A stretch of DNA of 64,000 bases from assembly GCA_964016885.1 (NCBI GenBank), contig OZ024748.1:30695312-30759311 (forward strand), in the 5' to 3' direction. The DNA is from Eledone cirrhosa (Eukaryota; Mollusca; Cephalopoda; Octopoda; Eledonidae). The notes below the pieces were generated by a model. The model saw only the letters and a list, made by a program, of their open reading frames with translations. It was not told the origin of the DNA and made no database searches. This document shows positions 13,301 to 21,619 of the stretch, piece after piece (the stretch's first letter is position 1; each line of letters opens with the position of its first letter). The position numbers and the translations under genes are program-made.

Positions 13301-16300
13301 AGCAGGAGAGTTAAGGCTAAAAAGATATCAAATGCTGAATTTTCTGATGACATAAGGCAGAAGAGTTGATCAAGGAGTCAGAGATTATGAATGTGGATGG
13401 AAAGCCCCTAGAGCTGGTTGAAGACTTCCTGTATCTGAGAGCAAAGATTACGAACATGGAGGATGATGTAGTGGAGAGGAAGAGCAAAGCCTGGGCAGCG
13501 TGTCACAGTTTGAGGTCAGTGTGAAAGTTGGATCTTTGTAAAGACCAATAGTGGAGTCTGTGCTGCTGTACTGGTCTGAGACTTGGACCAAGAGGCTCAT
13601 TCAGATGGTGGATGGGTGTTACACGGGGATACTGAGGATGAAGAACTCAGAGCTGTGTAGGAGCCTCCCAAAAGTCAGCTCAAGTGACACAGAGGAGGCT
13701 GAGGTTAGCTGGACATGCTCAGTCATTTAGAGGTAGCACTACACTCAGTGGTCTTATGGGTGCCCCTACATGGACACACTGGAAGAAGGGCGCTAAGGAT
13801 GATATGTTGATGCCCTAAGGACAGACACTAGTCTCTGGAGACGCAGGACATAGAGGTGATGATGAAGGACAAGGAACAGCCTAATATATATATATATATA
13901 TGTATATATACACACACACACATACAGACAGTCATTAGGACATTGGATAGAATGCTTTGCTTTATTCTTTCCAACTCTCTGATCTCAAATCAAATCTCGT
14001 TGAGTTCAACTGTCTTTCATCCTTTCGAGGTCTATGAAAGAAAATCCCAGTTATGTACTGAGGTCGATTCTTTGTCTATATTTCTTTCATACTTCTCTCT
14101 CTTATAGAAAAAAAATCAGGTGTGTTCAGACCTAGAGAAGAGATGAGCTCTTCCAGGTTTAAATTGCTGTATGTCTCTATGGCAGTCCCCCTAGGACTCC
14201 ATAAGGAGTTGCAGACATTTATATATATATGTAAAATGTGAGTACACAAGAGATGTAGTGGGATCTCAGGAAGTTTAGCTAAGAATGTAGGCTTTACGTG
14301 TGGCAGTTGCACTGGAACAGTAAGCAGGAAACAAGCGTTACCAAATTCTCAGAAGGCTCTGTAGAAACAGTAGATAGCTTCTGCTACTTAGGTGATCGAA
14401 TTAGCAGCAGTGGTGGGTGTTCTGAAAGTACAGTAGCCAGAGTAAGAGCGAGATGGAGGAAGTTCAGGGAGGTACTACCACTGCTGGCTACAAAAGGCTT
14501 CTCCCTCAGAATGAAAGGCAGACGATTTGATGTGTGCGTACGTACACCTGACATCAGTGATGTCTTCAAGAAACTCGATGAGTTGATCACAGCAGCTCGA
14601 GTTAGGGATAAATCCAAATTGCGAGGGCCGGATAAGACTTACAGTACTACCACCATTATATATATATATATAGATAGATGTGTGTGTCTGTGACTGGGAT
14701 TGTATATTAAATCATATGAAATGTTCATAGAAATAAACATTTTTATAACTTCACTAGAAGCAGTGATTAACCATCACTGGTCTTTAGTAACTAAGCAAGG
14801 GAGAGCACTCTAATGGTGCCGTTTCTGGTTCATCAACGAGGCTAACTCCTTCTTCTCATATATACACCATATGCATACATAGGTTACTAATACCACCACT
14901 ATTACTATATATAAATATTACTCTCTCTCTATTTACAGTACCATATACATGTGTTACAATACTACTTGTGGCTTTCACACTATTTCTTCTGCTTCATCCA
15001 TTTTCATTTCTGGCTGACTTCTTCCAGGTATGATATTGTCTTTATATCTCTATTATTAATACTGTTATTGTTTTTTGTATTTATAGTTTATGATATCTGA
15101 AATATAACAATATTTGATGTGTTACAACATTAGCTGATATAGTGTATTATATTTACTGATACAGCCTATCACATTAGCTGATATATCAACTAACTCCTCT
15201 CCATTTCTCTTTCTCTCTGATTAGATGGTCACATTTGAAGATACTTACTTCAAAAAACATCCTTTTGCTGATTGTGGCATGTAATGCTGTTAGTTGTTTA
15301 TTTATTGAGGTAAGTGGCATTGGCTTTGGTAAAACTGATCTATCACTGAGATTACACATACACATGGCAATGAATATAGTGGTCCACCTGCTAGAAACAA
15401 CTGCCAAACCTTATGTTATCAAATGAATTTTTAATTACTTAGGAACAAATCTCCCCACAAATCACACCCCCTATCTTAGCAGTAGACATGGCCAAATAGT
15501 TAGAGTTAGCTTCACAATCATTAGGTCCCAGGTTCAAACCCACTGTATGGTATCTTAGGCAAATATCATTTACCATAGTCTTGGGTCAACCCATGCCTTG
15601 TGAGTGAAATTGGGTAGACAGAAGCAATTCAATGGGCAAGACTTAGCATACACTGTGTCATGCTGAATTTCCTCAAGAAATACATTAAAGGTATATGTGT
15701 CCTGTCATCCAGCTGTAAAACATTTCCTCAGACCATTTCGTCCAAATCCATGGTAGCATAGAAAAGGACGTAAAAATGATGATGATGAATCATGGAAAAT
15801 TGAGGAAAGAAATAGTCCCTATTTTGGGGTTTTTATTAATTTTTATTTATATTCTTATTTCAGTTTATAAAATGGTTTTGAGGGATTTCAAAAATGATTT
15901 GGCTAGTCTTAGCAGGGCAATCAATGTCCTAATGGATATTGAAAAATTAAAAAAAACATTTTAAATTTAAATTATTGAATATTAATAATTTTCTTTTTTT
16001 AATATGGTATTATTATAGAACGGCTCTTCTCAATTTTCAGTGGGAAATAATATTTTTTCCTCAGTTTTTTTTCATGTACTATCAACTTTTTTTCTTGGTG
16101 TTTTCTCTACCATGTTATCAATGAATACAACCTCTAAAGAAGTTAGAAATGACTGGCTTTAAAGAAAAATATAGATCAGTTGGTAACGCACGATAAAAAA
16201 CAACTGAAATGAAGAGGCTGTTCTTCTATAAATTTACCAAAACTATTTTATATTATAAAAATACTAATTTTATTTGCAGTTTATATTTGTTGATTTCAAT

Positions 16301-16360
16301 ATCATATCTCGTTTGCGGAAAAAGTGTAACTGGCGGAAGAGAAAAGTAAAAACTACATAA
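1727..16360 (+). CDS. ATP13A2: P5B-type cation/polyamine-transporting ATPase (ATP13A2-like), C-terminal 11 exons
   Basis: Joined exons 1727-1834, 4085-4164, 4828-4870, 5588-5697, 7596-7692, 10598-10670, 11961-12111, 12744-12892, 14939-15027, 15225-15309 and 16280-16360 give about 354 residues of the C-terminal half of a P5 ATPase, if one surplus A in the penultimate exon is ignored. Seen in sequence: the P-domain block [17 protein letters not shown], the hinge motif [18 protein letters not shown] at the start of the membrane domain, then six or so hydrophobic segments and a short basic tail. Segments such as [23 protein letters not shown] and [16 protein letters not shown] resemble ATP13A2 more than ATP13A3/4. 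Family knowledge: ATP13A2 is a late endosomal/lysosomal polyamine exporter; specificity here is inferred. All introns are GT-AG with matching phases. The N-terminal half (actuator, phosphorylation Asp) lies upstream of the window. A poly(A) candidate AATAAA is at 16819-16824. Confidence 0.88.
1930..3470 (-). pseudogene. RTE-like LINE reverse transcriptase, broken
   Basis: Minus-strand frames read, in order, [20 protein letters not shown], a Gly-Asp-rich start of the RT ([18 protein letters not shown]), [15 protein letters not shown], the palm region degraded near [14 protein letters not shown], then [20 protein letters not shown] and [17 protein letters not shown]. Frames change several times, so the element is dead. 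It sits antisense in the first intron seen of the ATP13A2-like gene. Family assignment (RTE) is by the ordered blocks and is tentative. Confidence 0.75.
3700..3882 (+). repeat. Dispersed ~180-bp repeat, copy 1
   Basis: Begins GATGGCCGTTGACTCGTATG and ends ...GTTACATGCTACCAGTAGCAC. A second copy in the same orientation is at 43464-43650, with about 85% identity by eye. Both contain TCCTGCAGGRTGTCCAAA and CTTGGTGGGGTTGCC. Confidence 0.7.
3911..3966 (-). ncRNA. Hammerhead-like motif, degenerate (J family)
   Basis: Minus strand: CTGATGA (3960-3954), weak TTT/AAA stem II, GAAACAG...TTGTA. The ACAG...(C/T)TGTA stem III matches the better copy at 47843-47893, but stem I is lost. Confidence 0.25.
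4085..4164 (+). CDS. ATP13A2: ATP13A2-like exon with FARMSPDQK block
   Basis: Acceptor tatacag, donor GA|gtgagt. Encodes [20 protein letters not shown]..., the conserved P-domain segment. Starts in phase 0 and leaves two bases that join the G of the next exon to make Glu. Confidence 0.88.
4215..4420 (+). mobile_element. tRNA-derived SINE
   Basis: Pol III-like head: GCTTAGTGGTTAGAG (A box) and GAGTTCAATTCC (B box), then GTCTTTGAGCAAGACA..., as in the SINEs at 11240-10850 (-) and 29500-29165 (-). Confidence 0.75.
4828..4870 (+). CDS. ATP13A2: ATP13A2-like micro-exon with GDGAND hinge motif
   Basis: A 43-base exon (tctacag|G ... GAG|gtaagt) encoding [14 protein letters not shown]. GDGxND is the P-type ATPase hinge motif that coordinates Mg2+ during phosphorylation. 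Confidence 0.88.
5091..5566 (+). mobile_element. Internally deleted mariner-like element, copy 1
   Basis: Ends are inverted (AGAAAGAAACTCCCTGTTGAAAA... and ...TAGGGAGTTTCCTTTCACCCACCCT). The interior reads [11 protein letters not shown]...[15 protein letters not shown], matching the transposase relic in the inverted copy at 43826-44307. About 476 bp, within an ATP13A2 intron. Confidence 0.7.
5588..5697 (+). CDS. ATP13A2: ATP13A2-like exon, [17 protein letters not shown] block
   Basis: Acceptor tttacag, donor AG|gtaagt. Encodes [17 protein letters not shown] then [19 protein letters not shown]. The family block (A/S)xxSPFTS is present as VAAPFTS. Confidence 0.87.
5895..6075 (+). mobile_element. 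tRNA-derived SINE (GCCTAAAGTAGAAACAATTATT family)
   Basis: Head GGTAGAGCGTCAGACG, B box TTCAAATCCCGCC, body CCTTTGCCTTTCATCCTTACAG, tail GCTGGCCTTGTGCCTAAATCAGAAACC then (ATT)n. Confidence 0.85.
6286..7130 (+). pseudogene. L1-like LINE RT fragment
   Basis: Frames read [40 protein letters not shown] and, after a frame change, [11 protein letters not shown] with an intact YADD box, then LNEYE. The block order and wording are those of L1-type RTs. Upstream 6370-6620 is a low-complexity Thr/Ser region and a gag-like stretch. Multiple frame changes. Confidence 0.7.
7596..7692 (+). CDS. ATP13A2: ATP13A2-like exon, first membrane segment of the C-terminal domain
   Basis: Acceptor attctag, donor ACT|gtgagt. 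Encodes (R)[20 protein letters not shown] followed by [12 protein letters not shown], a transmembrane segment. Confidence 0.88.
7783..7990. repeat. Compound minisatellite/(TA)n
   Basis: Three diverged units like TAGCATATTCCTATACCTTCATGTATAT separated by TA/CA/GA repeats; the same unit recurs at 10317-10545. Confidence 0.7.
8050..8131 (-). ncRNA. Type I hammerhead ribozyme-like motif L
   Basis: Minus strand: stem I ACTCC (8131-8127) with GGAGT (8054-8050); core CTGATGA (8126-8120); long stem II starting GTAATG/CATTAC with an inner AGTTA/TAACT hairpin; GAAA (8068-8065); stem III ACTA/TAGT; UH = TT before the predicted cut. Position 10.1/11.1 is a C-A mismatch. A further AACTTA/TAAGTT pairing could extend stem I. 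Downstream on minus it runs into (TA)n at about 7990. Confidence 0.6.
8398..8745. repeat. Inverted repeat (foldback), ~150-bp arms
   Basis: Left arm 8398-8578 and right arm 8590-8743 are reverse complements (for example GTACATCTGTACGCATATGT), followed by a 54-base (TA)n. Arms contain the 3' flank of hammerhead motif L (GGAGTGAAAATTTTAG). Confidence 0.85.
8746..8800. repeat. (TA)n microsatellite
   Basis: About 27 TA units between two foldback structures. Confidence 0.95.
8855..9895. repeat. Long inverted repeat, ~350-bp arms, (CA)-rich centre
   Basis: Arms 8870-9245 and 9545-9882 are reverse complements (for example TTATTGCGTGTTACAATTG). The centre 9246-9544 holds CA-rich, non-repeated sequence. 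(TA)n at both outer ends. The arm contains CGGCGAAACAATTGTAACACG, reminiscent of a hammerhead 3' half, but I find no CUGANGA partner. Confidence 0.85.
10021..10314. repeat. Inverted repeat (foldback), ~130-bp arms
   Basis: Arms 10021-10151 and 10164-10314 around CTGAAGACAGCA; (TA)n follows at 10318. Confidence 0.88.
10317..10545. repeat. Tandem minisatellite, 4 units
   Basis: Four units of about 55-60 bases, each (TA)n(GA)nTAGCATATTCCTGTACCCTCATGTATAT with small differences, directly upstream of the exon at 10598. Confidence 0.88.
10598..10670 (+). CDS. ATP13A2: ATP13A2-like exon, [12 protein letters not shown] segment
   Basis: Acceptor ctttcag, donor CTCA|gtaagt. Encodes [20 protein letters not shown] then VAVL. 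The family has NLGDLQFLxIDL here. Confidence 0.87.
10845..11250 (-). mobile_element. tRNA-derived SINE with LINE-type 3' tail
   Basis: Read on minus: head GCTTAGTGATTAGAGCATTG and GTTGTGAGTTCAATTCTCAG, body ...GGCATCCAGCTGTAGAAATC, tail CCCTTGCAAGCAGGGAAAAG then CGGACGTAAAATGATCATGA... The tail equals the end of the LINE at 31289-31338. Confidence 0.8.
11961..12111 (+). CDS. ATP13A2: ATP13A2-like exon, transmembrane segment
   Basis: Acceptor aatttcag, donor TG|gtaaat. Encodes [20 protein letters not shown] then a hydrophobic helix ([20 protein letters not shown]) ending ...NQTW. The Trp codon is split TG|G. Confidence 0.85.
12170..12420 (+). repeat. Dispersed repeat with internal period
   Basis: Contains CTGTCCACTAGTAAAGGTAT and ACATTTGAATTAACAAA with two CATGAAACT(A/G)CATT...GCAAGA units. 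Related sequence at 44480-44890, and in the opposite orientation at 51150-51225 (ATTAGTGGACAGATTGATGT). Confidence 0.6.
12490..12760 (+). repeat. Tandem copies of an intron/exon border (3' splice-site decoys)
   Basis: Four imperfect units of about 75 bases, each carrying TTATTCTGTCTGTTGTAGGT or a variant: 12500 (GTTGTAAGTGTAATCCTGTGAAG), 12580 (GTTGTAGGTATAAGAATAAA), 12655 (GTTGCATTTTATAA) and the real exon start 12735-12760 (GTTGTAGGTATAAACCTGTG). Only the last leads into the open exon. Confidence 0.8.
12744..12892 (+). CDS. ATP13A2: ATP13A2-like exon, luminal loop and SFQY helix
   Basis: Acceptor gttgtag, donor AATA|gtaagt. Encodes [19 protein letters not shown] then [20 protein letters not shown] and [10 protein letters not shown]. 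The SSFQY...A.SKG pattern is conserved in ATP13A proteins. Upstream the intron carries degenerate copies of this same exon border. Confidence 0.87.
12975..13885 (+). pseudogene. RTE-like LINE RT fragment
   Basis: Frames read [38 protein letters not shown], an in-frame stop, [28 protein letters not shown], then [20 protein letters not shown] and [13 protein letters not shown] blocks, ending in the tail shared with 1-155 and (TA)n. Sense strand in an ATP13A2 intron; dead. Confidence 0.8.
13935..14215 (+). mobile_element. SINE (second family)
   Basis: GACATTGGATAGAATGCTTTG head, ATCAAATCTCGTTGAGTTCA, body CTCTCTTATAGAAAAAAAAT then GTGTTCAGACCTAGAGAAG, end CTCCATAAGGAGTTGCAGAC. Same body at 18840-18990, 61130-61300 and 62125-62440. 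Confidence 0.65.
14243..14645 (+). pseudogene. LINE C-terminal piece ([10 protein letters not shown] family)
   Basis: Reads [26 protein letters not shown] (zinc-knuckle-like) then [20 protein letters not shown] and [20 protein letters not shown]. It is the part that would follow the RT copies at 17.9-18.8 and 57.2 kb. Its first ~30 bases repeat the last bases of the LINE piece at 18815-18842. Confidence 0.75.
14939..15027 (+). CDS. ATP13A2: ATP13A2-like exon, transmembrane segment
   Basis: Acceptor atttacag, donor CAG|gtatga. Encodes [20 protein letters not shown] followed by [10 protein letters not shown], a membrane helix and short loop. Confidence 0.82.
15225..15309 (+). CDS. ATP13A2: ATP13A2-like penultimate exon with homopolymer frameshift
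   Basis: Acceptor ctctgattag, donor GAG|gtaagt. The exon begins in phase with the previous one as [10 protein letters not shown] (compare the family's D-T-x-F-K before the last helix). The last helix [18 protein letters not shown] lies in another frame. The switch maps to a run of six A at 15252-15257, where five would keep one frame. As printed, translation stops at TAA 15282-15284. A sequencing or assembly error, a real truncating allele, or use of the in-frame AG at 15239-15240 could each explain it. Confidence 0.75.
15495..15785 (+). mobile_element. SINE, tRNA-like head and ATG-repeat tail
   Basis: AATAGTTAGAGTTAGCTTCA and CCAGGTTCAAACCCAC boxes; ends ATGGTAGCATAGAAAAGGAC then GTAAAAATGATGATGATG. 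Confidence 0.65.
16280..16360 (+). CDS. ATP13A2: ATP13A2-like last coding exon and stop
   Basis: Acceptor tatttgcag, then [20 protein letters not shown] and RKVKTT, stop TAA 16358-16360. It is a short basic cytosolic tail after the final helix. Confidence 0.83.
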   Translation, partial: FIFVDFNIISRLRKKCNWRKRKVKTT

Positions 16361-16602
16361 GAAAACTGGATCGGCAGCTGCTACGAATGTATGAATGGCC
16401 ACCAATTGGTAAACACTACATATGCATCAGAATTCCTGGCCCTGTGGCAGCAATGGTGTTACTAACAATGACTTAGAAAAATTCAATGGACACATCGATA
16501 GAGATGAGCAGATGACAAATAATAATAATCATGCTGCTTCCTCTCTTATCAAAGTACATTTCGTCTCCTTAACTCTTTCTACAGTAGATCTGTCTCTCAC
16601 TC

Positions 16603-16611
<9 letters not shown>

Positions 16612-16636
<25 letters not shown>
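16612..16636. repeat. (TA)n
   Basis: Short TA microsatellite in the presumed 3' UTR/flank of the ATP13A2-like gene. Confidence 0.8.
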
Positions 16637-16639
<3 letters not shown>

Positions 16640-16944
16640 AATAGTAGTAAGATACATACACAGATGCATAAGTATGTGTGTGTGTATGGTGTCATGCCTT
16701 GACCAGTTTTGGTTCAATGGCCTAAAGAAACTGCAATCAGAACTTTGAAGAAAAAAATAGGTACATTTTTGTCTATTCTTTCCTCGCATTTATAATTTTA
16801 TACATATATATATATTATAATAAATACATGTGTGAACTTAAAATGATTCTCTCAACTATTATTATGGTCATTTGCATTGGAACACACACATTTAAAAATT
16901 TTCTGAATGCTTCTGGAATCAGCTTACTTTATATATATATATGT

Positions 16945-17105
16945 GTTAGGAAAGGCATCCAGCTGTAGGAAATCACGCCAAAATCAGTTTCCTGTATGAG
17001 CAAGGACAAGGTCACCTGACTGGGCACTGCCCACAATAGGACAACCCGTCTAAACCCATGCTAGCATGGAAGGAATGGATGTAAAAACGATGATGAGTGT
17101 GTGCA
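16945..17105 (+). mobile_element. SINE 3' part (CCATGCTAGCATGG tail type)
   Basis: AGGCATCCAGCTGTAGGAAA ... CCCGTCTAAACCCATGCTAG CATGGAAGGAATGG then (GATGAT). Confidence 0.75.
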
Positions 17106-17384
17106 TGTGTCTGTGTGTAATCTCTTAGTCAGCAATAAATTTACAGCTCTTTAGTCTTTAGCTGTGTATAGAAAAAAGAACAAACATCTATATACTTATG
17201 TGTATACATGCCTACACACACACTCACTCACTTACAAACACACATAAATGGACTTTTAAATTTTGATTGGGCCAATCTGAAAATGGAATATTTTTCTTAT
17301 ACTGATAATATATATTTTTTAGAATATTTTTTGCGGGTTGTGTATGTGTATGAATATTTACATATAAATATGTATGTATACATG

Positions 17385-17393
<9 letters not shown>

Positions 17394-17420
<27 letters not shown>
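17394..17420. repeat. (TA)n
   Basis: TA microsatellite; the surrounding 17.1-17.9 kb is AT-rich with no recognisable gene. Confidence 0.85.
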
Positions 17421-17422
<2 letters not shown>

Positions 17423-17889
17423 AACATATGTTTTAGAAAATGGCGAGCGGAATTTGAAAATTGAATTAGATTTTGCCATAATTTTGAATGAATAAAATAG
17501 TCTTATTAGACTATTTAGTCTAAGTCAATATATACATATAGATAGATATTTGTATGTATATATACATGTTTATATAGAAGTACATGTAATGTGTAACATA
17601 TGCATAGAAAATTAGGAAATATGGATAAATATTGGATGAAATTGTTGTTGTTTTTTCTCCATTGTGGGTAAAAAATATGAATAAATCTTTTACCTGGAAT
17701 CAATTTGTAAATAAAATACATCCTACCATTTTGTCTTGGATTCTTCTGTTAGTTTTTATTAACTTGTGCATTAATATATATATTATATTTATATCTATCC
17801 CTCTCTATATATACTATATTTATATCTATCCCTCTCTATATATACTATATCGATATATATATATTTAATGATGATCATACATATATATA

Positions 17890-18835
17890 CATATTACTGA
17901 ATGAGGAGATTGTATGGGAGAAAGAGACCAAACCCCATTGAGAGCCTAGCAGTGTAGTTAGTAAGGCAATTAAGGATATGAAGGCTGGGAAAGCAGCTGG
18001 TCATCAGGAATAGTTGCTGAGATGCTGAAAACATCTGGGTCAAGTAATACTAGATGCATCATACCATATGAGTGGTGCAGCATCATCATTGTCAACTGCT
18101 ATAAGGGTAAAGGGGATGCTCTAGATAGAGGTAACTATAGAGGTATAAAAATGATGGACCAGGTAATGAAAGTAACAGAAAGAGTCATAGCACAGTTGAT
18201 TAGTGACAGGGTAAATCTAGATGAGATGCAGTTTAGATTTGTGCCAAAGCAAAAGCACCACTGATGCCCCCTTCTTTGTGAGGCAGTTACAGGAAAAGTA
18301 CCTAACTAAAAGTGAACTGTTCTATCTGGCATTTGTCGATTTGGAAAAAGCCTTCGAATGTGTGCCCCATGCCATAATCTGGTGGGCTCTTAGAAAACTA
18401 GGAGTAGATGAGTGGCTTGTGAAGGCTGTACAAGCCATGTATAGGGAAGCAATCAGCAAAGTTAGGGTTAACAATGACTATAGCGAGGAATTTAGCATAC
18501 AGGTTGGCATCCACCACAGTTCTGTTCTTAGCCCGCTCCTGTTTATTATCATTTTGCAGGCTATAAACAGGAGTTTATGGGAACTTCTGTACGTGGATGA
18601 TCTTACACTCATAGCTGAATCCATGGTGGAACTAGAAAAGAAGTTCCAAATGTGGAAGCAGGGCCTAGAAAGAAGGGGTCTTAAAGTCAACCACACAAAG
18701 ACTAAGGTCCTAGTAAGTAGACGAGATAACAGAACCCAAGTGGCCTTGTCCAGTATATAGGAAAGGTATTGGTAGAAATTCCATCCTCTGCCCCATATGC
18801 AAAATGTTGTTACACAAGAGATGTAGCGGGATCTC
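17890..18835 (+). pseudogene. LINE reverse transcriptase ([10 protein letters not shown] family), near-complete palm
   Basis: Reads IKDMKAGKAAG, GNYRGIKMMDQVMKVTERVI, FYLAFVDLEKAFECVPHAII, then DEWLVKAVQAMYREAISKVR, SVLSPLLFIIILQAI, WELLYVDDLTLIAESMVELE and GLKVNHTKTKVLV. The catalytic box is VDD (YVDD) instead of the YAD(D/N) of the 57-kb copy. One frame break near 18260. Ends at [11 protein letters not shown], where a SINE follows. Confidence 0.82.
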
Positions 18836-19015
18836 AGGAAGTTTCTTTCATACTTCTCTCTCTTATAGAAAAAAAAATCAGGTGTGTTCAAACCTAGAGA
18901 GATGATGAGCTCTTCCAGGTTTAAAGTGATGTATGTCTCTACGGCAGTGACCCTAGGACTCCATAAGGAGTTGCAGACCCATACAGACATGAAGATGGAT
19001 GTTAATCGATGATGA
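18836..19015 (+). mobile_element. SINE (second family) fused to the LINE end
   Basis: TTTCTTTCATACTTCTCTCT...CTCCATAAGGAGTTGCAGAC followed by GAAGATGGATGTTAATCGAT, same body as 14085-14215. Confidence 0.65.
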
Positions 19016-19799
19016 CAGAAATATATACACTGTGTTTCAAATTATTAATGATGTAACATTTTTCTTTTATTATATTTTTAAAATACTTGTTGGAATTCAA
19101 CAAAATTTTCACAGAATGGTGGCAACAGTTACATGCATGGGGTGTGTAAGAATTGTGAGGTTCCGTAAAACAACGCCAAGCTAAAACATTTTTCTATTTT
19201 CCAAGGTGGGCAGTGGGGTCGTGATGATGATGTGGTGATGGCTACTGGTTTGTGAAGCGTGGAAATATATGTAAAATGTAGAAATGGACATCATGTTTGT
19301 GTGTGTAAAAATAAATAAGAGCTCAGCTTGTCTCACATAGAGATCTAGGTGAATCAATTGGAGATGGTTTCTTCTGATAGGACTTGCTGGAAGGAGTGTT
19401 TCAGGACTCTGTCCTTACAACCCTCTCAAGAATAAGTAGGAGAAAAAGAAGGAATTTAGGGATGGTTCGGTGTTATTGAAGAGTTAAGAAAAATAGGGAA
19501 GGCAGGAACAAATTTAAGGGTAAAAGTTCTTGGCACCATCTGAAAAGATAAACAAACAATTATATGTTAGTATATTTGCTTAAAAATCAAACAATTCATT
19601 AGAAATGTGATTTTTAAAATGTACTCCCTTTAAAGACCGCCCCTCCTTGAGATCACCTCATTCTATCATCCATAACCAACTTATTTAAACGTATTTAAAG
19701 AACATATGTTTAGAAAGCAGTAAGAGTTTGATAATTGAATTAGAAGACTTTATTGTAACTTTGACTAATTAAAATAGTCTAATAATAACAGGTTTATAC

Positions 19800-19870
19800 A
19801 CCCTGTTATTCATGATCATCATCATCATCATTTAATGTCCATTTTGCATGCTAGCATGGGTTAGTTTGAC
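19800..19870 (-). mobile_element. SINE 3' tail fragment
   Basis: ATCATCATCATCATTTAATG then TGCATGCTAGCATGGGTTAG, the inverted CCATGCTAGCATGG tail. Confidence 0.65.
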
Positions 19871-19939
19871 TATTTTATTTAGATTTTGCCGTAACTTTGA
19901 CTAATTCCATTTTTAGTATCTAAATTTAAAACTTCCTAT

Positions 19940-20107
19940 CAACAGTATTGGTAGAGGGTCGGATGCCATGCTTTCCAGCATAGTTACGTCCCTTTACGAT
20001 CTGAGTTCAAATCCCGCCAAGGTTGACTTTGCCTTTCATCCTTACGGAGTCGATAGAATAACTGGGTAATTGCTGGCCTTGTGCCTAAAGTAGAAACAAT
20101 TATTTTA
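19940..20107 (+). mobile_element. tRNA-derived SINE (GCCTAAAGTAGAAACAATTATT family)
   Basis: AGTATTGGTAGAGGGTCGGA, GAGTTCAAATCCCGCC, CTTTGCCTTTCATCCTTACG, tail CCTTGTGCCTAAAGTAGAAA. Confidence 0.88.
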
Positions 20108-20455
20108 TGTCATATACTTTTAATAAATCCTTTACAGTTCTTAATCATATTCAATATTTAAATTAAGGAGTTCCAGTTAAATTCTGTGAACAAAATCTCC
20201 ATATGGTTTAAATACACAAGTCTCCAATATCCAAATGACTAAATATCAGAAGCAGGGCACCCAGGAGTCATGACCTAGATGTGGCCTGGCCCCCTTAGAG
20301 TAACAAGTTAAGAACTAAAACACCCGAGAGGTGTTTCTTCTCTGAAGACTTATGCTGTCCAGCTCTCCTCACAATTACCACTTTAATCTTTTTATTGAAA
20401 AAATTATATAATTGAAATTTGTTGAACAAAAGATCTTAGATAATTCTGAACTTAC

Positions 20456-21194
20456 CATACAAATTCCAAATGGTGTGTTTCCATTGTTATTTTCCACATT
20501 GACATTGGGGTGTTGTGACTTCATTAGCACCTCCACTCTGTCTACCCCAACAAGAAATATATAACAGGGTGTCCCCATATTCATTTATATGATTTCCCTT
20601 CGGTCTAGACTGTAGTAACAACTCTACTGTAGCTGAGTGTTCATCTTGAAAGGCCACATGTTGTGGATAAGTACTGCCATATTTGTTCAAGACATTCACA
20701 TCTGCTTTAAATCCCAACAAGTCCATTGTGCCCTCCATTGCAACAAGCTACGTGTAGAAGCAGTGTGTTACCATATTTATTCTTCATGTTAATGTCATGG
20801 ACACCATACTCCTGGAGTATCACATCCACTATGTTCCAGTATCCTCGACAACAGACCATATGTAGGTGTGTTACTCTCTTCATTAACAACATTAACATCA
20901 CAGTTAAATTCCAACACTGCCTCAGTCACGTAAAATTTTCCGCTCTCACAGACCAGATGCTGCAGTGTGCTATGATTGCCCCAGTTGAGAACATTGATGT
21001 TAGCATTGGAGTCAATCAACACTTCTACTGGTCTCCTGTCTTTATAGCAACCAGCTAGATGGAGAGGGATGTTGCTAGACTTATCAAACCAAATTGGTAT
21101 CAAGTTTAGACTGTAGTAACAACTCTATTATGTTTGAGAAATCTTCCTCACAAGCCACGTGAAGAGGCATTCCACCACTGATATCTCGATTCAT
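20456..21194 (-). pseudogene. Ankyrin-repeat exon broken by frameshifts
   Basis: On the minus strand an acceptor (tttttcag|ATGAATCG) opens about 740 bases of ankyrin repeats (GGMPLHVACEEDFSNIIELL, SNIPLHLAGCYKDRRPVEVL, LHMVCCRGYWNIVDVIL, NKYGNTLLLHVACCNGG, NKYGSTYPQHVAFQDE, ENNNGNTPFGICM) and ends at a GTAAGT donor (20455-20450). The repeats lie in different frames, with breaks near 21085, 20880, 20725 and 20550. This looks like a decayed internal exon of an ankyrin-rich gene; poor sequence is the alternative. No flanking ankyrin exon was found. Confidence 0.75.
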
Positions 21195-21227
21195 CTGAAA
21201 AATTAAAGAAAAATATGTTTAAAATGA

Positions 21228-21325
21228 TTAGATGATTGGAGAGCTCACATATGTTTAAAATGATTAGATGGTAGGAGAGCTCATATATTCCATTAAATGG
21301 TAGGAGAGCTCAATATATTCCATTT
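21228..21325. repeat. Short tandem repeat, ~35-base unit, 3 copies
   Basis: AAATG(ATTAGATG)GTAGGAGAGCTCA repeated with variation just upstream of the ankyrin relic. Confidence 0.75.
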
Positions 21326-21619
21326 TTGACTTGGTTTCTATGTTTAGATGCCCTTTCCAATGCCAACGACTTTACAGGGTATACTGGGTGTATTTTATCA
21401 TTACAACAGCCATATAATTGAAACAATGTCTACAGAGAATCCCTCAATGACTCATCTGTTGGCAAGTTCTGAATAAGAGTTTAACGACAGTGCCAAGTTT
21501 TCCTGCACAGAAAAATTTTCAAAAGAAACTTTAAAAATATAATCCTTTCATTACAGATCCACTGACGAAATAAGGCAGTGTTTTGCCTCATTCAATATAT
21601 TCAACATACAGCAGTGGTG

